From the NCBI GenBank assembly GCA_024234855.1, contig JACKNN010000010.1:1-30759 (forward strand): a stretch of 30,759 nucleotides of DNA, in the 5' to 3' direction. The position numbers were made by a program, and so were the translations under genes. The notes below the pieces were generated by a model that was not told where the DNA came from, made no database searches, and saw nothing but the letters and a program-made list of their open reading frames with translations. Positions 8,559 through 16,789 of this stretch are shown here, one piece after another; positions within the stretch are counted from its first letter, which is position 1; every line of letters begins with the position of its first letter. This stretch comes from Pseudomonadales bacterium. GTDB taxonomy: Bacteria; Pseudomonadota; Gammaproteobacteria; Pseudomonadales; Halieaceae.

Positions 8559-9278
8559 TTATCCCCGAGGCCCGAAGCCCAGGGTGCGCTCGGCTGCCGG
8601 TTTCGGCCCGGCCGTGTCATTGCCCCTGCCCGCCGGTAGTGGCGGTGCCGGGCCCGGCGCCTGCCGCGGCTGAACTCCGGCCTGCGCCGGGGGATACGCC
8701 TGAACCTGCCCCTGGCGGGCCTCCGCCCTGCCCTCACTGGCAGGACTGGCTGTCACCGGGACCGGCTGCAACACCAGGGTCTCGGTTCGCTCGCCATTGG
8801 CCACCACCAGGGCAGTGGGTGTAATCGAGGCCAGGGTCCAGCCCTCTACCTCCTCACCCAGCAATATACGCCGCTTCTGGCCCTTGACCAACGCGATGAT
8901 CCCGGCCTGGTCGCCACTGCCAAACAGGCCCAACAGTTTTACGCCCTGCAATTCCCCCGGCTGGCTGGTCGACTCAAGCACCGTCGCCACCGCGTCGACC
9001 GGTCGCCGACTGCTCCAGAAGAGGGGCCGGCTGATGATCTCGTTGCGCGCCCTGGCGTTGACTACCTCGTGGGCCAGTACCGCCGGCACCTGCAGCGAAT
9101 CGGCTGCGGGCGCCACCGGATCCGGTGCCGCCATGGTCGCCAGCCTGAAACTTCCCCAGGCGAGCTGCAGGCACAGCAACAGGCCGAGCAGCAGCGCCAG
9201 CAATTCTATCCGGCGCAGGGTTCGCAGGGGGTCTTCACTCACCCGGTAGCGGTTGACGATAGACTTCCACCGGCTCAT
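8559..9278 (-). CDS. gspC: Type II secretion system protein GspC/GspN (XpsN-like)
   Basis: The product is 239 aa. A short cytoplasmic start is followed by one membrane helix (about 24-45), a linker carrying the SRPLFWSSRRP motif (83-93), the HR domain (about 110-172, VKLLGLFGSGDQAGIIAL onwards) that contacts the secretin N0 domain, and a Pro/Ala/Gln-rich tail with no PDZ domain. GspC couples the inner-membrane platform to GspD. Its position between gspM and gspD is that of xpsN in Xanthomonas, so it could equally be labelled gspN. The ATG overlaps the gspM stop (ATGA at 9275-9278). The long disordered tail is the odd part; its role is unknown. Confidence 0.9.
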   Translation of the reverse strand: MSRWKSIVNRYRVSEDPLRTLRRIELLALLLGLLLCLQLAWGSFRLATMAAPDPVAPAADSLQVPAVLAHEVVNARARNEIISRPLFWSSRRPVDAVATVLESTSQPGELQGVKLLGLFGSGDQAGIIALVKGQKRRILLGEEVEGWTLASITPTALVVANGERTETLVLQPVPVTASPASEGRAEARQGQVQAYPPAQAGVQPRQAPGPAPPLPAGRGNDTAGPKPAAERTLGFGPRG

Positions 9279-9841
9279 TTCGCGGCCCTCAGCGACAACA
9301 CCTGCAGCCCCGCGGTGATCAGCTGCTGTTCGCTGTCATCCCTGGAGCGAGCCGCGCGCGCCGGGTAGATATCCAGCGACTCAACCAGTATCAGGGGCAT
9401 ATAGGCGGCGATACCGGCAAGGGCCTCATCCAGTGCCGGCAAATCACCGGTCACGGTGAGCTTTACCCCGATATAGTCAAAGTTGCGCTGTTCGCGCACC
9501 GGCAGCACCTGGCTGTTGGTCACCGAAATCCCGGCCTTGCTGAAGATCTCCCGCACATTGGTCTGCAGGTTGGCTGAAACGGTTGCCCGGTCTTCGCTCG
9601 CCGGATACGCCAGGGTCAGTACCTCGGAATCGACGGCGATCGAGGCTTCCCGCAACTGGTCTTCGTAATCGATCAGTCCCTGCAGGCGGGCGATGCGCGG
9701 TTCTATACGCTCTATCCCGGACTGCGCGGCCTGGTACACTCCCCATAACCCCAACAGGGCGTTGAGGTAAAGGGCCAGCGGCAGCAGCAGGGTAAGCCCG
9801 CAGATCCACGCCGTGCGCTGGTGGAGTCGCAGCCAGTTCAT
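9275..9841 (-). CDS. gspM: Type II secretion system protein GspM
   Basis: The product is 188 aa: a short cytoplasmic end, one membrane helix at about 12-32, a coiled-coil stretch (about 38-60), and a ferredoxin-like periplasmic domain (about 85-185). It looks like the T2SSM_b type rather than the classic GspM. It pairs with GspL in the inner-membrane platform. It starts inside the gspL stop (ATGA at 9838-9841) and its own stop overlaps the next start, so the three genes are translationally coupled. The assignment rests on topology plus position; sequence motifs in this family are weak. Confidence 0.85.
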   Translation of the reverse strand: MNWLRLHQRTAWICGLTLLLPLALYLNALLGLWGVYQAAQSGIERIEPRIARLQGLIDYEDQLREASIAVDSEVLTLAYPASEDRATVSANLQTNVREIFSKAGISVTNSQVLPVREQRNFDYIGVKLTVTGDLPALDEALAGIAAYMPLILVESLDIYPARAARSRDDSEQQLITAGLQVLSLRAAK

Positions 9842-10854
9842 TCAGGCACCTCGCTCGCCACCCGCGCATTGAGGTAGAACTGCTCCTGCCCCTCCGCGAC
9901 GCGGGATATGGCCTGGGGCGCCACCACTTCCCGGTAAGCCGGCTCATCCGTCAGTTGTTGCATCACCAGCGCGGCGTCCTGGGCCCTGCCGCGCAGGCGT
10001 ATTTCCGGCCCGGCCATGGCAAAACTGCTGATAGAGGCGCCATCGTCGAGCAACCGGGTCAGGCGCGCCAGTTCCGCATGCGGACTGGGATACAGGGCGA
10101 CCACTGCATTGGCGGCACTGATGGTTTCGTTGGCCACCGCCAGCAGGCTTTTCAGCCTGGTCGCCTCGGCAGCCTCGCGGGTGGTAACGATCGACATCTG
10201 CTCCAGCTGCTGCAACTGGGCACCCTTGAACAGCGCGGCCGTACCCGCCATGCCCAGCACCAGCAGTGCTACCACCACCAGCAGGCCCGCTGAGTGCAGC
10301 AGGCGCCTGCGATACCGCCGCTCGCGCAGCCCCTCGCCAAAACCCTGCACCACCACCATCACCCCGGCGACCTCAACCCACACTTCCTGCGCCTGGCTGT
10401 CGTGGTACTGGTATTCCCGCCCGAGATAGGCCATGGTCGCGCTGGCAGAGACGATGGCCAGCGCCACCCGGATCCCGGACTCGTCCCGCGCCAATACGCT
10501 CCAGCCCCAGCGGGTATCGGCCGCGGCAAACGGACTGCTGGCCCGCACTTCCAGCTCGAGCATGGCAAGGAGTTCGCTCTCCGCGTGCTGCGGTACCCGG
10601 ATCTGTTTGCACAGCACCAACCCGTCCGGCAACAGCACTGCACTGCAGGCGGAGGGCAGGGAGCCGGCGCAGGCAGTGCCGGCCTGGTAGCAGGCGGATT
10701 CTGCGCCTGAGTGTACGCGCACAACTTCATCCAGGCGCTGGCGCACCGGCGAATCATGCGCCCACAGCAGATCGCGCCAGGCCGCGGCCCAGTACTTGCC
10801 GAGGTGGCGCATGTCGTAGCCGAACAATTCCCAGTTCTGGCCCTTCTCAAGCAT
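9838..10854 (-). CDS. gspL: Type II secretion system protein GspL
   Basis: The product is 338 aa from ATG 10854; a GTG at 10866 is also in frame but lies deeper in gspK. The N-terminal ~190 residues are the cytoplasmic domain that holds the ATPase GspE. One membrane helix follows at about 200-222 (LLVVVALLVLGMAG), then a coiled coil and a PilN-like ferredoxin fold in the periplasm. It bridges GspE with GspM. The start overlaps the gspK stop by 8 nt. The cytoplasmic domain is diverged, and identification leans on PilN/GspL-like topology and gene order. Confidence 0.87.
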   Translation of the reverse strand: MLEKGQNWELFGYDMRHLGKYWAAAWRDLLWAHDSPVRQRLDEVVRVHSGAESACYQAGTACAGSLPSACSAVLLPDGLVLCKQIRVPQHAESELLAMLELEVRASSPFAAADTRWGWSVLARDESGIRVALAIVSASATMAYLGREYQYHDSQAQEVWVEVAGVMVVVQGFGEGLRERRYRRRLLHSAGLLVVVALLVLGMAGTAALFKGAQLQQLEQMSIVTTREAAEATRLKSLLAVANETISAANAVVALYPSPHAELARLTRLLDDGASISSFAMAGPEIRLRGRAQDAALVMQQLTDEPAYREVVAPQAISRVAEGQEQFYLNARVASEVPE

Positions 10855-11722
10855 CAACAAACCCACCCAATAGATAACTGTTTTCAGTCAATACCCGCGG
10901 TGCCTCGGTGCGCGTTGAGTGCCAGGGCAGCGCGGTTGAAGCGTTCTTTTCGATCGCCAGCCAGCGCCTGCGCAACCACGTCTTGTCGCCGTAGCGCACC
11001 AGGGCATCTGCCCGGTAGGCGCCCGCCCTGGGGGCGCCGGGCAATCCCGGGCCGGCATTCGCATCGGCGCGGCGCGACCGGACAGTTTCAAGCTGTTCGG
11101 GGTAGGCCTTCGCCAGCACGTCCAGCAGCGCCTCAGGTGTCTGCGACCAGTCGGTATTACCGCGACCGCTGTCGTTCACCACAATAAAGTCCCGCACTGC
11201 ATCAAGCAAGTTGCGGCTGGCACCGGGAATGCGCAGCAAATCCTCGACAGCCGCCAGCTTCAATGGCGCGGATTCGGTTGGGCCTGCGGTGCGCGACTGT
11301 ACCATAGTCTCAGCCAACGACCTCGCCTCGTCCTCACCCAGACCTCCCACCAGCACGAACAGGGCGGACAACAGCTCCGGTGCTGCGCGATTGATATCGA
11401 TCAGGCCAGACGCGGGCACCAGCACAACAGTCACATCAACATCGCCCAGCCGGTAGCGGCCACCCGACGATGCCCCGGGGCCGTCAGTATTGGTCATCAG
11501 ATCGACCATCATCAACTGGATGGCGCCATCACCCGCCGCAGCCGCCTTCGCCCTGGCAACATGGATCTGGGCCATCCGGGTATCCAGCCTCGCCTGGGCG
11601 ACGATACCGGCAACAAGCAGCGACATGCCGGCAATAAACCACACCACGATAGCCAGGGCGACACCGCGCTGGCGCCCGGCAGGCGCCACGCGCGATGTCC
11701 CTGCCGACGCAGCGATGGCCAC
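10847..11722 (-). CDS. gspK: Type II secretion minor pseudopilin GspK
   Basis: The product is 291 aa from a GTG at 11722 that shares its G with the gspJ TAG stop (TAGTG). An ATG at 11815 would overlap gspJ by 94 nt and give an unlikely leader. The leader ends RQRG (cleavage after Gly20), then VALAIVVWFIAGMSLL. There is no Glu at +5, which is the hallmark of GspK. The large globular part includes the GLIDINRAAPELL helix-hairpin region and LKLAAVEDLLRIPG. GspK caps the pseudopilus tip with GspI and GspJ. An AGG lies about 10 nt before the GTG. Confidence 0.93.
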   Translation of the reverse strand: MAIAASAGTSRVAPAGRQRGVALAIVVWFIAGMSLLVAGIVAQARLDTRMAQIHVARAKAAAAGDGAIQLMMVDLMTNTDGPGASSGGRYRLGDVDVTVVLVPASGLIDINRAAPELLSALFVLVGGLGEDEARSLAETMVQSRTAGPTESAPLKLAAVEDLLRIPGASRNLLDAVRDFIVVNDSGRGNTDWSQTPEALLDVLAKAYPEQLETVRSRRADANAGPGLPGAPRAGAYRADALVRYGDKTWLRRRWLAIEKNASTALPWHSTRTEAPRVLTENSYLLGGFVDA

Positions 11723-12342
11723 TATTGCGGTACCTGTATGATCAGCTCGGGCCAGTAGCGGCCCGCCGCTTTCACCTGCAGCCGCACCCAGGCCGCGACA
11801 TCGCCGCGCCGCCACTGCCGCTGCCAGTCTTCCCGGTAATCCCGGCGCCAGGCAATATCAAACTCCTCGAGGTCCTCGACCAGGGTACGCTCCTGGGCCA
11901 GGCTCCAGTCACCCGGCCGCCCCGTGTCATCCGGCTCCTGCCAGCGCAGCACGAGCAAATCATCCTCCTTCGCCACACGCAGCAGGTAACTGCCGCCAAA
12001 CCCCTCGCCAATCAGGAGGGTCGACTTCCAGGTGAGCGCATCCGGCGCCAGGTCGAAATAGGACGACGCCTTACTGGGGCCACCCGCCACCAACCCGCCG
12101 GCGCCGGCGCCAACGGCTGCCGATTCCAGTGCATCGCGCAGGAAACTGCTCACCGCGCGCATGCCGTCGACCCGTTCAGTGATGCGATCCAGTGCACCCT
12201 GGGTGTTGGCGAGGGTGCGCAGGCCGGTAATCGTCGCCAGCAGCACCAGCGACAGTATGCTCAGCGCCACAACCACCTCAACCAGGCTGAAGCCGCTGCT
12301 GTGCGCGGCGCCCGGCCTGACCACGACGGGGGCACGGTTCAT
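11722..12342 (-). CDS. gspJ: Type II secretion minor pseudopilin GspJ
   Basis: The product is 206 aa. The prepilin leader ends SSG (cleavage after Gly17), then FSLVEVVVALSIL with Glu at +5 and one long hydrophobic helix, followed by a globular domain with GspJ-like WRRDYREDWQRQW near the C-terminus. It forms the tip complex with GspI and GspK. The ATG overlaps the gspI stop (ATGA at 12339-12342). Confidence 0.94.
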   Translation of the reverse strand: MNRAPVVVRPGAAHSSGFSLVEVVVALSILSLVLLATITGLRTLANTQGALDRITERVDGMRAVSSFLRDALESAAVGAGAGGLVAGGPSKASSYFDLAPDALTWKSTLLIGEGFGGSYLLRVAKEDDLLVLRWQEPDDTGRPGDWSLAQERTLVEDLEEFDIAWRRDYREDWQRQWRRGDVAAWVRLQVKAAGRYWPELIIQVPQ

Positions 12343-12740
12343 TGCGCGCTGCCTTCAACGACCGAGTCGAGCACAACCTCGCGGCTCCGCACCCCATCCT
12401 GCCAGCGCACCGTCACCGCAATCGTTTGCAGGCTGGCGGCCGCCAGTGCCGTGCGCTCCAGGTCGACCGGCCGGGTGACCACTCGCCAGTCGAAACCACC
12501 TGCGGTTTCACCACCGGCACTGACACCGTCCCGCGGCACGCGGGCGTAATTCGCCAGCAGCGTGCGGGCCAGCTCGACCCCGTAGGCGTACTTTTCATCA
12601 CTGCGCACATTGCGGGTGGCGCCACTGGCCGCCTGGTAGAGAGCCCCCAGGGCCAGCGCCAGGATCGCCATCGCCACCACCATCTCCAGCAGGGAAAACC
12701 CCGCCGCGCGGCGGCGGCCACGTTGCTCAATCGACAACAT
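12339..12740 (-). CDS. gspI: Type II secretion minor pseudopilin GspI
   Basis: The product is 133 aa. The leader MLSIEQRGRRRAAG is cut after Gly14, followed by FSLLEMVVAMAILALALG with Glu at +5. The short globular part is typical of GspI, which nucleates the tip complex. The start overlaps gspH by 14 nt and the stop overlaps gspJ by 4 nt. Confidence 0.94.
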   Translation of the reverse strand: MLSIEQRGRRRAAGFSLLEMVVAMAILALALGALYQAASGATRNVRSDEKYAYGVELARTLLANYARVPRDGVSAGGETAGGFDWRVVTRPVDLERTALAAASLQTIAVTVRWQDGVRSREVVLDSVVEGSAQ

Positions 12741-13182
12741 ACGTTTCCTGGCTCACGCGACCCACCAGCCAGTCGACTGAAATTCTCACCCCGCTGCCGT
12801 TGGCCCGCTCCATGTCGATGCCTCCACCGCTGGAACCGCCCTCGGGATAAAAACGGATCACCCCCAGGCGTTCCCGGTTCAACTCCCGGGCGGCGTGTAC
12901 GGCGACGTCAAAGCCATCCGGTATCTGCGTGATATCGCCATTGAGCTCGACCGTCCTGGCGACCGGGTCCACCGCGACATCCTGGGCGTGGCCGCTGTTG
13001 ATGGCGCCGTAGCGGGCCGATGCCAGCGCGGTGATCACATCCCGCACCGCCTGCCGATACTGCATGGATTCATAAGAGCGCACCGATGCGGGCACGGCAA
13101 CCGCCATCAGCAGGCCCACAATAGTGATGGCTGCCAGCAGCTCGAGCAGGGTGAAACCGCTTGCACGCCGACGTGGCAACAC
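12727..13182 (-). CDS. gspH: Type II secretion minor pseudopilin GspH
   Basis: The product is 151 aa. The start is a GTG that directly abuts the gspG TAG stop. The leader of nine residues ends ASG, followed by FTLLELLAAITIVGLLMAVAVP with Glu at +5. The globular domain has the GspH/FimT pattern (YRQAVRDVITALASARYGAI and a Gly-rich loop FYPEGGSSGGG). It sits at the base of the tip complex of the pseudopilus. Confidence 0.94.
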   Translation of the reverse strand: MLPRRRASGFTLLELLAAITIVGLLMAVAVPASVRSYESMQYRQAVRDVITALASARYGAINSGHAQDVAVDPVARTVELNGDITQIPDGFDVAVHAARELNRERLGVIRFYPEGGSSGGGIDMERANGSGVRISVDWLVGRVSQETYVVD

Positions 13183-13632
13183 CTACTGCCAGTTGCCCAC
13201 GTCGGAATCCTCTCCCTCTCCGCCGGCCTGGCCGTCCTGGCCATAGCTGAAAATATCCAGCTCGCCGTGCTCGCCCGGGTATTTGTAGTGGTAGGCGCGG
13301 TTCCAGGGATCCAGCGGCACATCGGATTTCAGGTAGGGGCCGTTCCAGCCAGAGACGCTACCGGGCTTGGTGACAAGAGCGGCGAGGCCCTCCTCGGTCG
13401 TGGGGAAACGCCCCACGTCCAGCTTGTACATCTCCAGCGACTGCTCCAGGTCCTTGATCTGGATACCCGTGGTCTTGGTCTTTGCGCCACCCAGGGAATT
13501 CAGCACCCGCGGCCCGACCAGGCTCATCAGCAGGCCCAGGATCGCCAGCACCACCAGCAATTCCATGAGGGTGAATCCATGCTGGCCCGGTTTGCGCGGC
13601 ACGTTAATCGCTGTGAGCTTCGACATCATCAT
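13183..13632 (-). CDS. gspG: Type II secretion major pseudopilin GspG
   Basis: The product is 149 aa. The leader is cut after Gly19 (QHG), then FTLMELLVVLAILGLLMSLVGP with Glu at +5. The globular domain carries the conserved RFPTTEEGLAALV segment, LDPWNRAYHYKYPG, and the C-terminal SYGQDGQAGGEGEDSDVGNW calcium-binding loop. It is the main fibre subunit. Three tandem ATGs open the gene; an AAGGG lies 8 nt before the first. The 42-nt gap behind gspF has no visible promoter. Confidence 0.97.
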   Translation of the reverse strand: MMMSKLTAINVPRKPGQHGFTLMELLVVLAILGLLMSLVGPRVLNSLGGAKTKTTGIQIKDLEQSLEMYKLDVGRFPTTEEGLAALVTKPGSVSGWNGPYLKSDVPLDPWNRAYHYKYPGEHGELDIFSYGQDGQAGGEGEDSDVGNWQ

Positions 13633-13674
13633 TCCAGTTTCCCTTCCAAAAAAACCTGCCCCGGACCGGTAGCG

Positions 13675-14883
13675 TTACACCGCCAGGTCGTTAACCGAGA
13701 GAATGCCCATCAGTATCGCAATGATAATGACGGCAATCATGAAACCCATCCCGAGGATAAGCACCGGCTCAAGCAGTGCCAGCCCCCGCTTGACCCCGGA
13801 CTGCACGTGGCCATCGAACACCTTGGCCAGTTCCAGCATCATCTGGTCGAGGCTGCCGGACTCCTCGCCCACCCGTATCATCTGTATCACCATGGGGGTG
13901 AACATGCCCGTATCCGCCAGCGCCACTGACATACGCTTGCCGGCCTTGACCGCCGGCGGCAATACCTGCAGGGCATCCTTGATCACCCGGTTGTCAACCG
14001 TATCGATGGCGATGGAGATCGCTTTTAACAGGGACACCCCATTGCCCAGCAGGGTTCCCACCGTACGGGAGAATTTGGACACCTCAAATTCGAAAATAAT
14101 CCCCCCGGCCAGCGGTATTTTTAGCATGCGCCGATGCAGGCTGGTTTTACCATCCTCCGTGGCCACCCAGCGTCGCAGGTAAGTCACCAGGCCCGCGACC
14201 AGCAACAGGATGACCCAGCCGTACACCTTGATGAATTCGGCGGAGTCGACCACCAGGCGGGTCAGCAGGGGCAACGCCTCCCCCATGTCCTCGAACAGGG
14301 TCTGGAACTGGGGCACCACGAAACCCAGCATCAGGACGATGGACAGTATCGATACCACCAGCAAAATGGCCGGGTAAATGAGCGCCGAGACCACGCTGTC
14401 GCGGTTGGTCTTGGCGTTTTCGAGGTATTCCACCAGCCGGTCCAGTACCGCCGACAACTGACCGCTGGCCTCGCCGGAGCGCACCATGCTGATGTAAAAG
14501 GTGCCGAACAGCTGCTCGTGGGGCGCCATGGCCTGGCTGAGGGCCTTGCCCCCCTTCACCTGGGTGAGCAACTCCGACAGCAGCTGGTGCATCTGCGGCA
14601 GCGCGGCCATGTCGATCAGCACTTTCAGCGCCCGGTCCAACGGCAAACCCGCCCGCAGCAACACCGCCAGTTCACTGGTCATGGACAGGATATCCTGGCG
14701 CCCCGGCGGTTTGCCCGCTGCCCGGGCTGCGCGCGTGTCAACCTGGCCACCGGCCTCCAGCTTGAGCAGGGTGAGTCCCTGCCCGCGCAACTGCCGCGAA
14801 GCCAGTTCCAGGCCGTCGGCCTCGATCACGCCATTGAGGGACTTGCCGTCACGACCGATCGCCCTGTAGCTGAAATGCGGCAT
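13675..14883 (-). CDS. gspF: Type II secretion inner-membrane platform protein GspF
   Basis: The product is 402 aa, the usual length. It starts PHFSYRAIGRDGK and has two homologous cytoplasmic T2SSF domains (about 70-190 and 270-395), each with the typical pattern (LRAGLPLDRAL, then LGNGVSLLKAI). Membrane segments lie at about 165-190, 220-240 and 370-395. It is the only multi-pass member of the platform and contacts GspE and GspL. It follows gspE by 11 nt. Confidence 0.96.
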   Translation of the reverse strand: MPHFSYRAIGRDGKSLNGVIEADGLELASRQLRGQGLTLLKLEAGGQVDTRAARAAGKPPGRQDILSMTSELAVLLRAGLPLDRALKVLIDMAALPQMHQLLSELLTQVKGGKALSQAMAPHEQLFGTFYISMVRSGEASGQLSAVLDRLVEYLENAKTNRDSVVSALIYPAILLVVSILSIVLMLGFVVPQFQTLFEDMGEALPLLTRLVVDSAEFIKVYGWVILLLVAGLVTYLRRWVATEDGKTSLHRRMLKIPLAGGIIFEFEVSKFSRTVGTLLGNGVSLLKAISIAIDTVDNRVIKDALQVLPPAVKAGKRMSVALADTGMFTPMVIQMIRVGEESGSLDQMMLELAKVFDGHVQSGVKRGLALLEPVLILGMGFMIAVIIIAILMGILSVNDLAV

Positions 14884-14894
14884 ATAAACCCGGT

Positions 14895-16643
14895 TCAGGC
14901 CGACAGGCTTGCGACGGCGGGGGTCGCCATATCAGCCGCTTTTCCAGCGGACTCGCCCTCGCTCTGGTCCTGGGTAACGCGCAGCAGTTCTTCCATGGAC
15001 GTTACGCCCTGCACCACCTTGCGCAGGCCGTCTTCGTAGAGTGTGACCATGCCCTGGCGCCTGGCCGCGGCGTGCAGCAGGGTGGCGTCGGCGCCCGACA
15101 TGATCACCCGGTGCATCTCGTCATCGAGCACGAACAACTCGTGAATACCGGTGCGGCCGGCGTAGCCGGTCTGGTTGCAGGCGGCGCAACCGCGGGCCTG
15201 GAACACCTGCAGGGTGTCGGCACTGACAAACCGGCGCAAGCCGGTCTGCTCGATATAGTCGCGGCCGACCTCGTGGGCGTCCTTGCACTGTTTGCATAAA
15301 GTCCGCACCAGGCGCTGGGCCAGCACGCCGTTGACCGCGGAGGTGATGAGATAGCGCTCTACCCCCATATCCTCCAGCCGGGTGATGGCGCTGGCGGCGG
15401 TGTTGGTGTGCAGGGTGGACAACACCAGGTGGCCGGTGAGCGCCGACTGCACGCCGATCTGCGCGGTCTCGGTGTCGCGCATCTCGCCGATCATGATGAT
15501 GTCCGGGTCCTGCCGCAGGATGGCCCGCAGCGCCCGCGCGAAACTGAGGCTGATCTGGGTCTGCACCTGGATCTGGTTGACCCCCGCCAGCTGGTATTCG
15601 ACCGGGTCTTCCACCGTGATGATTTTCAGCGATTCCGAATCCAGCGACGCCAGCGATGCATACAGCGTGGTGGTCTTGCCCGAGCCGGTGGGCCCGGTCA
15701 CCAGCAACACCCCGTGGGGCCGTGCGAGCAGGCCGAGGTAACGCTGCAGGGTGTCCTCGCTGAAACCCATGGTGGACAGCGCCAACTGGATGCTCTCGCG
15801 ATCCAGCACCCGCATCACGATACTCTCACCGTGTACGGTGGGGATGGTCGATACCCGCAGGTCGATCTCGTGGCCTTTTACCCGGGTCATGATACGGCCG
15901 TCCTGGGGCAGGCGGCGCTCGGCGATATTCATCTGGGACAACAGCTTGATACGCGAGGCGATGGCCGCCGCGAGATTGCCGGCGGGTGGGTCGGGGTAGT
16001 CCTGCAGCACGCCGTCGACCCGGTAGCGCAGGTGCAGGCCGTCATCAAAAGGCTCGATATGGATATCCGACGCCCCCATATCCACCGCCCGGTGAATCAA
16101 CTGGTTGACCAGGCGAATAACCGGGGCCTCGCTGGCGAGATCCTTGAGGTGTTCAATGAATTCATCGTCTGACTGGCCGCCAAACTGGTCGTCTCCCGGT
16201 GACTCGCCCGAATCGTCCGCCTGTTCCTGCAGGTAAAGCTGCAGCGCCCTGTTGATATCGCTTTCAAGCCCGAGGGAAATTGCGACCGGCTTGTCCAACG
16301 CCATGGCCAGGGCCTTGGCGAGAAAGGGATCCTGCGGCATGGTGGCCGCGAAACACGCCCGTTCCGGCGAATCCGCCACCGGCACCACCGCATTGCTGAG
16401 CAGGAAATCCTGGGAGAGCGCCTCGAGGCGGATCGGTGATTCCGGGTAATCCGCCGCCGTCAGCAGGCCGATCGACAACTGCGAGGCCAGGGCCGCGGCC
16501 ACATCCGCTTCCGACACCAGCCCCAGCTTGACCAGCACCTGGCCAAATACGCCGCCCATTTCGGTCTGGGCGAGCAAGGTGCGCTCCACATCGCGCTCGG
16601 AGATCTTTCCCTGTTGTACCAGCAGTTCGCCGATTTTTTTCAT
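14895..16643 (-). CDS. gspE: Type II secretion ATPase GspE
   Basis: The product is 582 aa and powers pseudopilus assembly from the cytoplasmic face. An N-terminal MshEN/T2SSE_N region (about 1-150) precedes the ATPase core with Walker A GPTGSGKT (317-324), the Asp box near 343-350 (TVEDPVEY), Walker B DPDIIMIGEMRD (379-390) and the His box LSTLHTNTA (408-416). The zinc-binding tetracysteine is present as CKQC (450-453) and CAAC (486-489). An acidic linker at about 143-160 joins the two halves. It is the first gene of the operon; the ribosome-binding site is weak. It comes 146 nt after ipdF. Confidence 0.97.
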   Translation of the reverse strand: MKKIGELLVQQGKISERDVERTLLAQTEMGGVFGQVLVKLGLVSEADVAAALASQLSIGLLTAADYPESPIRLEALSQDFLLSNAVVPVADSPERACFAATMPQDPFLAKALAMALDKPVAISLGLESDINRALQLYLQEQADDSGESPGDDQFGGQSDDEFIEHLKDLASEAPVIRLVNQLIHRAVDMGASDIHIEPFDDGLHLRYRVDGVLQDYPDPPAGNLAAAIASRIKLLSQMNIAERRLPQDGRIMTRVKGHEIDLRVSTIPTVHGESIVMRVLDRESIQLALSTMGFSEDTLQRYLGLLARPHGVLLVTGPTGSGKTTTLYASLASLDSESLKIITVEDPVEYQLAGVNQIQVQTQISLSFARALRAILRQDPDIIMIGEMRDTETAQIGVQSALTGHLVLSTLHTNTAASAITRLEDMGVERYLITSAVNGVLAQRLVRTLCKQCKDAHEVGRDYIEQTGLRRFVSADTLQVFQARGCAACNQTGYAGRTGIHELFVLDDEMHRVIMSGADATLLHAAARRQGMVTLYEDGLRKVVQGVTSMEELLRVTQDQSEGESAGKAADMATPAVASLSA

Positions 16644-16709
16644 GACTCAACACGTCTTTAGCCGAAGTGGGCCGGGGGCGACTGCAGGCAGCGCGCGCAA
16701 GGCAGCGCC

Positions 16710-16737
16710 ATTGTAGCATGCCGGCGCGGCGTGACAC
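16710..16737 (-). promoter_or_regulatory. Extended -10 promoter of the gsp operon
   Basis: On the minus strand TACAAT (16710-16715, five of six to consensus) is preceded by TG one base upstream, an extended -10. GTGTCA (16732-16737) lies 16 bp further up as a four-of-six -35. Predicted transcription starts near 16703, leaving a leader of about 60 nt before gspE. Confidence 0.6.
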
Positions 16738-16755
16738 GCTCCGGCGGGGCTCCCG

Positions 16756-16783
16756 AAAACGGCGCGGACGGGCGCGCCCGCGC
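16756..16783 (-). terminator. Possible weak terminator after ipdF
   Basis: A six-base G/C stem (16762-16767 with 16778-16783) closes a ten-base loop just after the ipdF stop; only four T residues follow on the minus strand. It would separate the steroid genes from the gsp operon. The short T-run and alternative pairings in this very GC-rich stretch keep confidence low. Confidence 0.35.
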
Positions 16784-16789
16784 GTCAAA

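Noticed and set aside
11723..11815. Upstream ATG start for gspK
   Set aside because: It would overlap gspJ by 94 nt and put about 50 residues before the cleavage site; GTG 11722 gives a 20-residue leader.
12895..15039. Plus-strand frames of 344 and 301 codons
   Set aside because: Antisense to the gsp pseudopilin and gspF genes; composition rich in His and Gln, no motif.
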